From the NCBI GenBank assembly GCA_030627145.1, contig DAOUSQ010000002.1, positions 1 through 27,190 on the forward strand: a stretch of DNA of 27,190 bases, written 5' to 3'. The notes beneath the pieces are model-generated. The model worked only from the letters and a program-made list of their open reading frames with translations, did no database searches and was not told where the DNA came from. This stretch comes from Syntrophomonadaceae bacterium. GTDB lineage: Bacteria > Bacillota_B > Syntrophomonadia > Syntrophomonadales > Syntrophomonadaceae. A program made the translations under genes and the position numbers. Below are positions 8,278 through 15,452 of the stretch, piece by piece (position 1 is the first letter of the stretch; the number at the start of each line of letters is the position of its first letter).

Positions 8278-9300
8278 GTGGTTTTTGGAAAAGATATGGG
8301 AATAGACCTGGGTACTGCTAATACTCTGGTTCATTTAAAAGGAAAGGGGATAGTATTACATGAACCATCAGTAGTAGCTACCCAGATTAATAGTGGTAAG
8401 GTGTTAGCTGTAGGAAATGAAGCCAAGCAAATGATAGGTAGAACTCCCGGGAATATTGTGGCGACCAGGCCTATGAAAGATGGAGTGATAGCTGATTTTG
8501 ACGTTACTCAGGCTATGCTAAAGTATTTTATTAATAAAGCACTGGGAAAAAAAACACCATTCATGAGACCACGGATTATTATTAGTGTGCCTTCTGGATG
8601 TACTACAGTTGAGGAAAGGGCGGTAAGAGAGGCGGCTATACAGGGTGGAGCCAGGGAAGCATATCTTATTGAGGAGCCTATGGCGGCTGCAATAGGTGCT
8701 GGGTTACCTGTACACGAACCTGCCGGTAATCTTATTGTTGATATCGGAGGTGGAACAACCGAAGTGGCAGTAATATCACTGGGAGGAATCGTTACATCCA
8801 TGTCAATAAGAGTGGCCGGTGACAGCATGGATGCTGCCATTATACAGAACCTGAGAAAAAACTATAACATTCTTATTGGGGAACGTACGGCTGAAGATAT
8901 CAAAATATCTATAGGGTCGGCATTATGGGAGGGTCCGGAGGAACATTGTGAAGTCCGGGGCCGCGATCTGGTTAGTGGACTACCTAAGACCATTAAAGTA
9001 TCTTCCAATGAAATACAGCAGGCCCTGAAAGAAACAACTGAACAAATAGTTGATGGGGTCAAAATTTGCCTGGAAAAAACTCCTCCTGAACTTGCTTCTG
9101 ATATTATGGATAGAGGAATAATAATGGCAGGTGGTGGATCTCTGCTCAGAGGTTTAGATAAGTTGTTTAGCCAGGAGACTAATATACCTGTTTACGTTTG
9201 TGATGAACCTCTTTTAGCAGTTGCAAAAGGGACCGGAAAGGTACTTGATAATGTTGATATTCTTAAAAAGGTATTAATAACGCAAAAAAAATCTTCGTAA
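8278..9300 (+). CDS. mreB: Rod shape-determining actin homologue MreB
   Basis: Membrane-associated actin-like ATPase that forms short filaments and guides lateral-wall synthesis by RodA/PBP2. 340 residues. The phosphate 1 motif is [27 protein letters not shown] (residues 8-34), phosphate 2 is [21 protein letters not shown], and the adenosine motif is [15 protein letters not shown]. Start GTG at 8278 is 10 bp after AAGGAGG (8261-8267); an internal ATG at 8296 would cut into the first strand and is less likely. It is followed by mreC 14 bp later, so mreBCD is one operon. Confidence 0.98.
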   Translation: MVFGKDMGIDLGTANTLVHLKGKGIVLHEPSVVATQINSGKVLAVGNEAKQMIGRTPGNIVATRPMKDGVIADFDVTQAMLKYFINKALGKKTPFMRPRIIISVPSGCTTVEERAVREAAIQGGAREAYLIEEPMAAAIGAGLPVHEPAGNLIVDIGGGTTEVAVISLGGIVTSMSIRVAGDSMDAAIIQNLRKNYNILIGERTAEDIKISIGSALWEGPEEHCEVRGRDLVSGLPKTIKVSSNEIQQALKETTEQIVDGVKICLEKTPPELASDIMDRGIIMAGGGSLLRGLDKLFSQETNIPVYVCDEPLLAVAKGTGKVLDNVDILKKVLITQKKSS

Positions 9301-9314
9301 TTGGGTGAGAGGTT

Positions 9315-10181
9315 TTGTTTAAGCTCTTAAAAGGTAAATACTTTTGGCTGGTTTTTATTGTTACAGCACTTTCAATTCTAGCAATGCTTCTAACTTCATC
9401 AAACCGTGAAAGTATTTCTATAGTCGAAAAAGTAATAAGAAACGCGTATACCCCGCTGCAAAGCGGGGTAGTTGGGTTGAGAGTAAATTGGAATGGATTA
9501 ACTATCTTGTTCAGTGATAAAAAGGTGCTGAGTGATCGGATACAAGAACTTGAGAGAGAAAATGAACAATTCAGGTTGGAAAACCAGGTCTTAAAAGAAG
9601 ATGCTGCTGAGGTCAAACGGTTGAGAAGGATATTAGATTTTAAAGATTTGAGCCTGAGTACCTTTGAGCTGGTACCTGCACGTGTTATAGCCCGTAGCCC
9701 TAATAACTGGCATAAAACAATTACTATTGACCGGGGGGGGATAAACGGGATTAAAAAAGATATGCCTGTTATCAGCCCTGATGGCCTGGTTGGGCGTATA
9801 GAAAGTATAAGTGAGAATTCAGCCCGGGTGAGTTTAATAAGTGACCGTGAGATGGCGGTAGGTGCCATTCTCCAGGAGACAAGAAACACAGAAGGTATTA
9901 TCGAGGGTATAGGTAATTCTGAGCATCTTAGAATGATAAATATTCCTTATTATTCCCTGGTAAAGAGAAATGACAGGGTAATAACTTCGGGGCTGTCTTT
10001 GATATATCCCAAAGGTATTAATATAGGTACTGTTAACGAGGTTTTTAGAGAACCTGATGGTCTTTTATTGTCAGCTGATATTATACCGGCTGTAGATTTT
10101 AACAAATTGGAAGAGGTACTTGTTATAACAGGGTATCCTTCTGAAGAAGAGGATAATAGTAAAGCAGGAGGAGAAAGTTGA
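9315..10181 (+). CDS. mreC: Rod shape-determining protein MreC
   Basis: Bitopic membrane protein of the elongasome that links MreB, MreD and PBP2 on the outer face. 288 residues. There is one N-terminal membrane segment (about residues 8-27, YFWLVFIVTALSILAML), then a coiled coil (about 70-112, rich in Glu/Leu/Arg heptads), then the two beta-barrel domains with GINGIKKDMPVISPDGLVGRI and an ITSGLSLIYPKGINIG stretch. The start is TTG at 9315 behind GTGAGAGG. A short acidic tail follows the barrel. It ends directly at the mreD start codon with no gap. A strong hairpin with a GCAA loop lies within its early codons (9449-9470). Confidence 0.95.
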   Translation: MFKLLKGKYFWLVFIVTALSILAMLLTSSNRESISIVEKVIRNAYTPLQSGVVGLRVNWNGLTILFSDKKVLSDRIQELERENEQFRLENQVLKEDAAEVKRLRRILDFKDLSLSTFELVPARVIARSPNNWHKTITIDRGGINGIKKDMPVISPDGLVGRIESISENSARVSLISDREMAVGAILQETRNTEGIIEGIGNSEHLRMINIPYYSLVKRNDRVITSGLSLIYPKGINIGTVNEVFREPDGLLLSADIIPAVDFNKLEEVLVITGYPSEEEDNSKAGGES

Positions 10182-10685
10182 TTGCGGTATGTTGTGCTTA
10201 TTTTATTACCATTTTTAGCAATATTTTTACAATCGACATTATTCGGTTTCTATAGTATAAAAGGCACGATACCTGATATGGTACTGGTTTTTGTTGTTAT
10301 TCATGCTTTTTTACATAAATCTGGTGAGAGTACCAGTTATGGATTCCTGTGTGGACTGCTGGAAGATTTATATACGGGACGTTTTATTGGCATAAATGCT
10401 CTTTCCAAGGGACTAACAGCTTATATTGTGGGCAGATTACAGGGTCATTTGTTCAAGGAAAATCTGGTTGTTGGGGTTATGGTGGTTTTTTTTGGGACTA
10501 TTCTAAACTCATTTTTCTTATTTGTTTTAAGTCTGGCTGTCACTGATATTTTTCACCTGGATATGAGTATCCTTTCCAGTGTTTTTTATCAAAGTGTTTA
10601 TAACATAATAATAACCATACCTGTATATATGTGGTACTATAATTCTTCGAAGAGCGGTATACTCAAGCCTACCGGGGAGATGTAA
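10182..10685 (+). CDS. mreD: Rod shape-determining protein MreD
   Basis: Small, very hydrophobic integral membrane partner of MreC and MreB. 167 residues with about five membrane segments, including an N-terminal LILLPFLAIFLQSTLFG and the family-typical DMVLVFVVIHAFLHKSGES and GFLCGLLEDLYTGRFIGINALSKGLTAYIVG stretches. The start is TTG at 10182, immediately after the mreC TGA, with AGGAGG at 10167-10172. The next gene, mrdA, begins at the base after the stop. Sequence conservation in MreD is low, so the position between mreC and a PBP2 gene strengthens the call. Confidence 0.93.
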   Translation: MRYVVLILLPFLAIFLQSTLFGFYSIKGTIPDMVLVFVVIHAFLHKSGESTSYGFLCGLLEDLYTGRFIGINALSKGLTAYIVGRLQGHLFKENLVVGVMVVFFGTILNSFFLFVLSLAVTDIFHLDMSILSSVFYQSVYNIIITIPVYMWYYNSSKSGILKPTGEM

Positions 10686-12764
10686 ATGAAACAGGAAGAT
10701 ATAAAAACCAGGTTGAAAATATATGCTTATCTGGTAATTGGCTTAATGTCTATATTATGTATCAGACTTGCAGTAGTACAGTTGTTCAATAATGAAGTTT
10801 ATCAGACTCAGGCTAAAGATAACTATATTCGCCTGTTGCCTATTAAGGCGCCGCGGGGAGAAATATATGCTCGAAACGGAGAAATGCTGGCTACCAACGA
10901 ACTTGTGTATACCCTGAATTTAACTTCACTGGGAGTAAAAAATCAGGATTTGATTGTTGAAAAACTGGTTAATATTCTTCAAGATTATTATCCTGAGGTA
11001 ACCCCCGAGTTTGTCAGGGAAAAAATTGAATTGCAGAAAAATAGGCTTTTTGAACCAGCAATAATAATAAGGGATATTCCCTGGGAACTGGTAGTCAGAA
11101 TAGAAGAAAATCGCCAGGATTTAGCTGGAGCTGCTATTAGTGTTGAACCACTGCGATGTTATCCGTATGGGAGCCTTGCAGGTCATGTGCTCGGGTATAT
11201 TCATTCTATAAATCCTCAAGAGCTTACCGGTGAAGATGGAGCTAAATATAGTATAAACAGCCTTATAGGTAAATCAGGAATTGAAAAACAGTATGAGCAG
11301 GAACTCAGGGGAGTTGATGGGGCACGAAGAGTTGAGGTTGATGCCAGAGGACGACCAGTTGGGGATCCGGTAGTTACTCTTAAACCTCAGCCGGGAAATA
11401 ATATCTACCTCACATTGGATAAAAATCTGCAAATGGTTTTAGAGAAAAGTATGGATAAGGTTCTAAAACAGCTGCAGGAAAAATATCCTAAAGCCAGGGT
11501 CGGTTCTGCTGTAGTACTTAATGTAAAAACTGGAGAAGTCTTAGCTATGTGCAGTAGTCCTTACATGAATCCTGATGACTGGAAAGGTAATATTGGTCAT
11601 GAAAAGGCAGCATATTATTTTCCCCAGGGGGAAGATTATGCTCCACTGAACCCTGGAGCTGCACTTAATAGGGCCCTGCAGGCAACTTATCCTCCCGGTT
11701 CAACATTTAAACCGATAACGGGCATGGCTGCACTCGAAAAGGGTGTAGCAGATCCACTGAATGACTATGTTAATTGTACGGGCAGGTACTGGATAGCACC
11801 TTATATTAAGTGCTGGAACGTTCATGGGAATGTAAATTATTATTCGGCTATGGCCCGTTCCTGCAACACATATTTCCAGGAAATAGGAAGAAGAGCAGGG
11901 GAAGATGAGATAATCCGGGTGGCTGCGGAATTTGGCCTGGGTAATAAAACCGGCATTGATTTACCCAATGAGGTTAAAGGGTTGCTGCCCACACCGGAAT
12001 GGAAGAAAGAAATAAATTCGCTGCTTATTAACCGGCGATACGAATCATTACGAAAACAATTAAACAATAAATACTATGAGCTTATAGAAGAAGCTAAAAA
12101 TGAAGATGAAAAGCAAAAACTAGAAAAAGAGCAGAAGAATGAAAAGGCAAAATTAGAAGCCCAGTATAATATAGATTACCAGTTTAATACCAGGTGGCAG
12201 CAATTTGATACTTTTAATATGTCTCTCGGTCAGGGTTCAAATAATTATACAGTTATACAGCTGGCCAATTATGTTGCGGCTATAGCAAATGGAGGTTTTC
12301 TTATGAGACCTTATCTGGTAAGTAAGATAGAATCGCCTGATGGAAGAACGATTAAAGAAATTAAACCCCAGCTTATTCATAAAGTTGATGTTGCACCCGG
12401 GAATATTGAAGAAACTCAAAAAGCAATGCTTGAGGTTACTCAACCAGGCGGTACTGCCCATTTTTTATTTTATCAATTTCCCGAAGATATAAAAGTGGCG
12501 GCAAAGACCGGTACTGCTCAAACCGGACGAGTAGGAGATGACCCCAGGAAAGAATTTCACGGGGTATTTATTGCTTTTGCACCATTCGATGATCCAGAGA
12601 TAGCTTTTGCAGGGGTAGTAGAATATGGTTTCAGTGGTGGCGAATCATCCGGTCTAATTGCCAGAGATGTGTTTGAACAATATTTTGGGATAAAAGACCA
12701 TCTTGCTATAGAAGAGGCCGAAAATACAAGACCTGAAGGGGAGTGGGACAATATACCCCATTAA
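10686..12764 (+). CDS. mrdA: Penicillin-binding protein 2 (elongasome transpeptidase)
   Basis: Class B PBP that crosslinks new lateral-wall peptidoglycan with RodA. 692 residues. It has a short cytoplasmic tail, one membrane anchor (about 13-32), a PBP dimerisation domain with APRGEIYARNGE and GLAGHVLGYI-like stretches, and a transpeptidase domain. Active-site motifs are SxxK with Ser339 and Lys342 (PPGSTFKP), SxN at Ser392-Asn394 and KTG at 607-609. Between SxN and KTG, at about 440-505, lies a 60-residue insert rich in Lys, Glu, Asn and Gln that reads as a coiled coil. The start is ATG at 10686, next to the mreD stop. Its place in the mre operon assigns it to elongation rather than division. 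Confidence 0.95.
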   Translation: MKQEDIKTRLKIYAYLVIGLMSILCIRLAVVQLFNNEVYQTQAKDNYIRLLPIKAPRGEIYARNGEMLATNELVYTLNLTSLGVKNQDLIVEKLVNILQDYYPEVTPEFVREKIELQKNRLFEPAIIIRDIPWELVVRIEENRQDLAGAAISVEPLRCYPYGSLAGHVLGYIHSINPQELTGEDGAKYSINSLIGKSGIEKQYEQELRGVDGARRVEVDARGRPVGDPVVTLKPQPGNNIYLTLDKNLQMVLEKSMDKVLKQLQEKYPKARVGSAVVLNVKTGEVLAMCSSPYMNPDDWKGNIGHEKAAYYFPQGEDYAPLNPGAALNRALQATYPPGSTFKPITGMAALEKGVADPLNDYVNCTGRYWIAPYIKCWNVHGNVNYYSAMARSCNTYFQEIGRRAGEDEIIRVAAEFGLGNKTGIDLPNEVKGLLPTPEWKKEINSLLINRRYESLRKQLNNKYYELIEEAKNEDEKQKLEKEQKNEKAKLEAQYNIDYQFNTRWQQFDTFNMSLGQGSNNYTVIQLANYVAAIANGGFLMRPYLVSKIESPDGRTIKEIKPQLIHKVDVAPGNIEETQKAMLEVTQPGGTAHFLFYQFPEDIKVAAKTGTAQTGRVGDDPRKEFHGVFIAFAPFDDPEIAFAGVVEYGFSGGESSGLIARDVFEQYFGIKDHLAIEEAENTRPEGEWDNIPH

Positions 12765-12777
12765 AAAGGAGGTTAAC

Positions 12778-13215
12778 ATGGAAAAGGTACAGGTTGTTAC
12801 ATGTTTTCTTGAACACGATCAAAAGATAATTCTGCTAAGGCGAAGCCAGATGGTTGGGAGTTATAGAGAGAGATGGGCAGGGATAAGCGGTTACATCGGG
12901 GAAGATAACACTCCTCTGAAACAAGCGCTGGAAGAAATAAGGGAAGAGCTAGGACTGAATGAGGGGGACATAAGGCTGCTTAAAGAAGGCGAAACCCTGG
13001 AAGTCATCGATGAGAAACTAGGGAAAAGGTGGCTAGTTCATCCTTTTCGATTTCGTTTGATTAGATCTAAAAAGATCAAGATTGATTGGGAACATATCGA
13101 ATTCAAGTGGATAGATCCGGAGGAGATTAAGCTGTACCAAACGGTTCCAGGATTATATGAGGCATGGGAGAGAGTACACACAGGGGATAAGATGTCGAAC
13201 AGTATTGACGAATAA
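12778..13215 (+). CDS. NUDIX hydrolase
   Basis: 145-residue cytoplasmic protein with a NUDIX fold. Members cleave nucleoside diphosphates linked to another moiety; the substrate cannot be read from this sequence. The NUDIX box covers residues 38-60, starting GYIGED and ending EEIREELGL. The catalytic glutamates 53, 56 and 57 and Gly59 are kept, but two positions depart from the consensus: Asn44 replaces the first Glu and Glu52 replaces Arg. The protein should still bind metal. The ATG follows AAGGAGG, 13 bp after the mrdA stop, and a strong terminator follows at 13247, so it is the last gene of the mre operon. The substrate could be a wall precursor or a nucleotide; this is speculation from position. 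Confidence 0.85.
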   Translation: MEKVQVVTCFLEHDQKIILLRRSQMVGSYRERWAGISGYIGEDNTPLKQALEEIREELGLNEGDIRLLKEGETLEVIDEKLGKRWLVHPFRFRLIRSKKIKIDWEHIEFKWIDPEEIKLYQTVPGLYEAWERVHTGDKMSNSIDE

Positions 13216-13246
13216 TGAAATAAATTTTTTGGTTGTAAACGACTTG

Positions 13247-13293
13247 ATTAGGGGGAATTTGAGCAGATTTCCCCTAATTTTATATTTTTTTTT
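13247..13293 (+). terminator. Rho-independent terminator ending the mre operon
   Basis: A 12-bp stem, ATTAGGGGGAAT against ATTTCCCCTAAT, with one G-U pair and an 8-nt loop, is followed by TTTATATTTTTTTTT. This is a clear strong terminator between the nudix gene and minC. Confidence 0.9.
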
Positions 13294-13340
13294 GAAGGAA
13301 AAAAATACAAATTATAGAAGTGTTAGGAAAAGACATTTTC

Positions 13341-13357
13341 ATACTTTTAAAGAGTAT
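13341..13357 (+). promoter_or_regulatory. Dyad upstream of minC
   Basis: ATACTTTT and AAGAGTAT flank a single central A, with one T-G mismatch, and lie 20 bp before the minC start codon. This suggests an operator or a sigma-factor site. No convincing -35/-10 pair was found in 13294-13377, so the min promoter is unassigned. Confidence 0.25.
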
Positions 13358-13377
13358 TCTAGATGGGGGGGTGTTCA

Positions 13378-14016
13378 GTGCCGGCGGCATTAAAAAATTC
13401 CAGTGGGGAAATGCTTATAGACTTAAAAGTGCTAAATAGTTTTGCTGAAATAAAAAGAGAACTGGGGAAAAAGCTGCGATCAATAGATAGTTACCTTTTG
13501 GGGACCCAGGTGAGTATAGATATTGGGAATAAGCAGTTAAGTAACAAACAAATTAGAGAGATTGAAGATATACTTCTTGACCATGGCCTGCACTTGAAAG
13601 ATTTGAGGTCGAATAGCCTTCCAGGTATATACAATATACCTGATAAAGAAAGTCAACCTTTTGGTTTTAACGAATTACCAAATTATGATGAAACGAAATT
13701 GGTTTGCAGGCATTTAAGATCAGGACAGAAGTTTATTACTGGGGGGAATATGGTGATATTAGGAGATATTAATCCAGGAGCGGAAGTGATTGCCGGGGGG
13801 AACATCCTGGTTATTGGAGCATTAAAAGGGATGGTACATGCGGGTGCATTTGGTGACGAAAATGCGGTTGTTGCTGCTTTCAGACTCAACCCCACCCAAT
13901 TAAGAATAGCCAATCACATTACTCGCCCTCCAGATGGAGAGGTGATTGTAGTAAACAATCCTGAACTGGCTCGAATAAAAGCCGGGAAAGTAATTATTGA
14001 GAAGTTAAAAATATGA
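13378..14016 (+). CDS. minC: Septum site-determining protein MinC
   Basis: FtsZ inhibitor that acts with MinD at the membrane to block septa near the poles. The N-terminal FtsZ-inhibiting domain is weakly conserved (about 1-95). The C-terminal beta-helix is diagnostic: LRSGQKFITGGNMVILGDINPGAEVIAGGNILVIGALKGMVHAGAFGDENAVVAA, with the glycine-rich turns that bind MinD. The start is set at GTG 13378, 6 bp after GGGGGGG (13365-13371), giving 212 residues. The in-frame ATG at 13363 would merge with that ribosome-binding site. minD follows 14 bp downstream with its own GGAGG. Confidence 0.94.
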   Translation: MPAALKNSSGEMLIDLKVLNSFAEIKRELGKKLRSIDSYLLGTQVSIDIGNKQLSNKQIREIEDILLDHGLHLKDLRSNSLPGIYNIPDKESQPFGFNELPNYDETKLVCRHLRSGQKFITGGNMVILGDINPGAEVIAGGNILVIGALKGMVHAGAFGDENAVVAAFRLNPTQLRIANHITRPPDGEVIVVNNPELARIKAGKVIIEKLKI

Positions 14017-14030
14017 TTGGAGGCTAAGGG

Positions 14031-14831
14031 ATGAAAAGTAGAGTTTTAGTTATTACTTCTGGAAAAGGTGGAGTAGGTAAGACTACAACTACTGCCAATC
14101 TGGGAACAGCTTTAGCAATGATGGAAAAAAAAGTTGTACTCTTGGATACCGACATCGGATTAAGAAATTTGGATGTGGTAATGGGATTGGAAAACCGTAT
14201 AGTGTTCGATATTGTAGATGTAGTAAGCGGTCACTGTAAACTAAAACAGGCTCTGATAAAGGACAAACGTTTTGAAGGTCTTTATCTTTTACCTGCAGCA
14301 CAAACTAAAGATAAAACATCTCTAACCCCACATCAAATGAAAAATCTTGTAAACGAACTGCGCAAAGATTTTGATTATGTACTGGTTGATTGTCCAGCAG
14401 GAATTGAACAGGGATTTAAAAATGCTATTTCTGGAGCAGACGATGCTATAGTTGTAGCAACTCCAGAAGTATCTTCGGTAAGAGATGCTGACCGTATTGT
14501 GGGATTATTAGAGGCTGCCGGATTAAATGATCCCCAGCTTATTATTAATCGCTTGCGAAGTAAAATGGTCAAACGTGGAGATATGATGGATATTGAGGAT
14601 ATTATAGATATTTTATCAATCGATTTGTTGGGAGTGGTACCTGAAGATGAATCAATAGTAGTATCTACCAATCGTGGCGAACCTGCTGTTATGGAAGCAA
14701 CTTCCAGGGCAGGGGGAGCTTATCGACGAACAGCCAGAAGGATAATGGGTGAAGACGTTCCTATCTTATCGGTTGAAGATTCAAATAATATAGTTGATAA
14801 GTTCAAGCGAATACTGAAGCTTGCCAGATAG
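14031..14831 (+). CDS. minD: Septum site-determining ATPase MinD
   Basis: ParA-like ATPase that binds the membrane when ATP-bound and recruits MinC. 266 residues. The deviant Walker A motif is GKGGVGKT at residues 11-18, with both lysines, followed by LLDTDIGLRNLDVVMGLENRIVFD, which is typical of MinD rather than chromosomal ParA. The Walker B region reads YVLVDCPAGIE. The last ten residues (VDKFKRILKLAR) form the basic amphipathic membrane-targeting helix. minE starts 11 bp later. The presence of minE suggests pole-to-pole oscillation rather than a DivIVA-anchored system. Confidence 0.97.
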   Translation: MKSRVLVITSGKGGVGKTTTTANLGTALAMMEKKVVLLDTDIGLRNLDVVMGLENRIVFDIVDVVSGHCKLKQALIKDKRFEGLYLLPAAQTKDKTSLTPHQMKNLVNELRKDFDYVLVDCPAGIEQGFKNAISGADDAIVVATPEVSSVRDADRIVGLLEAAGLNDPQLIINRLRSKMVKRGDMMDIEDIIDILSIDLLGVVPEDESIVVSTNRGEPAVMEATSRAGGAYRRTARRIMGEDVPILSVEDSNNIVDKFKRILKLAR

Positions 14832-14842
14832 GAGGGGGGGTT

Positions 14843-15118
14843 ATGGCCTTGCTGGATACTATTACCCGTATATTTATGAAGGAGCCTGGGAGTAAAGATG
14901 TTGCCAGAGAGCGCTTACGCCTTGTATTAGTCCATGACCGATCTTCAGTTTCTCCTGGCTTAATAAACTCGTTGAAAGAAGATCTTATTAAAGTTATTAA
15001 AGAATATATGGAAGTTGATGAAGATTCTTTGGAGGTTAACCTGGAAAATGCTGAGGACTCGGTAGCTCTTGTTGCCAATATACCTATAAAAGGTTTTAAC
15101 AGAGTTGTTAATGAATAA
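14843..15118 (+). CDS. minE: Cell division topological specificity factor MinE
   Basis: 91-residue partner that stimulates MinD ATPase and drives its release from the membrane. The N-terminal amphipathic stretch (residues 2-12, ALLDTITRIFM), the MinD-contact region (ARERLRLVLVHDRSSVSPGLI) and the C-terminal topological domain (LKEDLIKVIKEYMEVDEDSLEVNLE) are all present. The start codon follows AGGAGGGGGG. It is the last gene of the min operon; the repeat element and a long terminator lie downstream. Bacillus lacks MinE, so this argues for Clostridia. Confidence 0.95.
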   Translation: MALLDTITRIFMKEPGSKDVARERLRLVLVHDRSSVSPGLINSLKEDLIKVIKEYMEVDEDSLEVNLENAEDSVALVANIPIKGFNRVVNE

Positions 15119-15127
15119 AAACATATA

Positions 15128-15238
15128 ATTATCTCTCGTAGAGGAGACTTTAGTCTCCTCTAAAATCAGGATACTAATTCTTCGGCATTTGACGCGGAAG
15201 CTAAAGCATCCGCTACAGATAAAAATAGAAAAATCATA
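15128..15238 (-). repeat. Double-hairpin dispersed repeat, copy 2 (inverted)
   Basis: The reverse complement matches 1-110 along its whole length. Hairpin B is at 15139-15162, TAGAGGAGACT / AGTCTCCTCTA with 11 perfect pairs, and hairpin A is at 15194-15213. Compared with copy 1, the fourth pair of hairpin B changed from G-C to A-T on both arms, a compensated change that keeps the stem. It lies between minE and the min terminator, so it would be transcribed with the min operon. Confidence 0.85.
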
Positions 15239-15278
15239 AAAGTTTTAGGTTTTTGCAGGGGAATCATTAAATTAGTTT

Positions 15279-15318
15279 AATACCAACCGGATTGGTTTTC
15301 CAATTCGGTTGGTATTTT
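15279..15318 (+). terminator. Long terminator hairpin after the min operon
   Basis: AATACCAACCG on the left arm and CGGTTGGTATT on the right, extended by ATTGG/CCAAT, make a 17-pair stem with one G-U and a TTTT loop, followed by TT. The stem is unusually long for a terminator. It could also act on the opposite strand. Confidence 0.7.
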
Positions 15319-15397
15319 ATGAAAAATTCAGCTTATTTTAGTCTCTGGTTCTAAAGTGTACTAACCGTTTACCTTATGCATAAATTTACTATATACG

Positions 15398-15412
15398 TTG
15401 TGTAGACACAGC
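15398..15412 (+). promoter_or_regulatory. Shared dyad motif upstream of rodA
   Basis: TTGTGTAGACACAGC, with TGTGT/ACACA arms around AG, matches the maf upstream motif at 6891-6905 in 13 of 15 bases. It ends 40 bp before the rodA start codon and overlaps the possible -35 box. Confidence 0.35.
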
Positions 15413-15432
15413 ATTTTCTTAAGCCGTATAAT
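15403..15432 (+). promoter_or_regulatory. Possible rodA promoter
   Basis: TAGACA (15403-15408), an 18-bp spacer and a perfect TATAAT (15427-15432). The predicted start near 15439 would leave the ribosome-binding site at the very 5' end of the mRNA, which weakens the call. An alternative upstream is TTTACC (15368) with TATATA (15390). Confidence 0.35.
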
Positions 15433-15452
15433 AGATGCGGAGGTATATAGAG

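Noticed and set aside
9263..9889. Long minus-strand open frame (208 codons) opposite mreC
   Set aside because: It lies wholly within mreB-mreC coding sequence, is Ser/Leu-rich as expected for an antisense shadow, and has no ribosome-binding site or family resemblance.
13157..13393. Plus-strand frame of 78 codons between nudix and minC
   Set aside because: It overlaps the nudix end in another frame, crosses the strong terminator at 13247-13293 and runs into minC; its translation has no family look.
1..15238. Large inversion between the two inverted repeat copies
   Set aside because: All genes on both sides of each copy lie on the same strand and the order is the usual one, so there is no sign that the 15-kb block has flipped.
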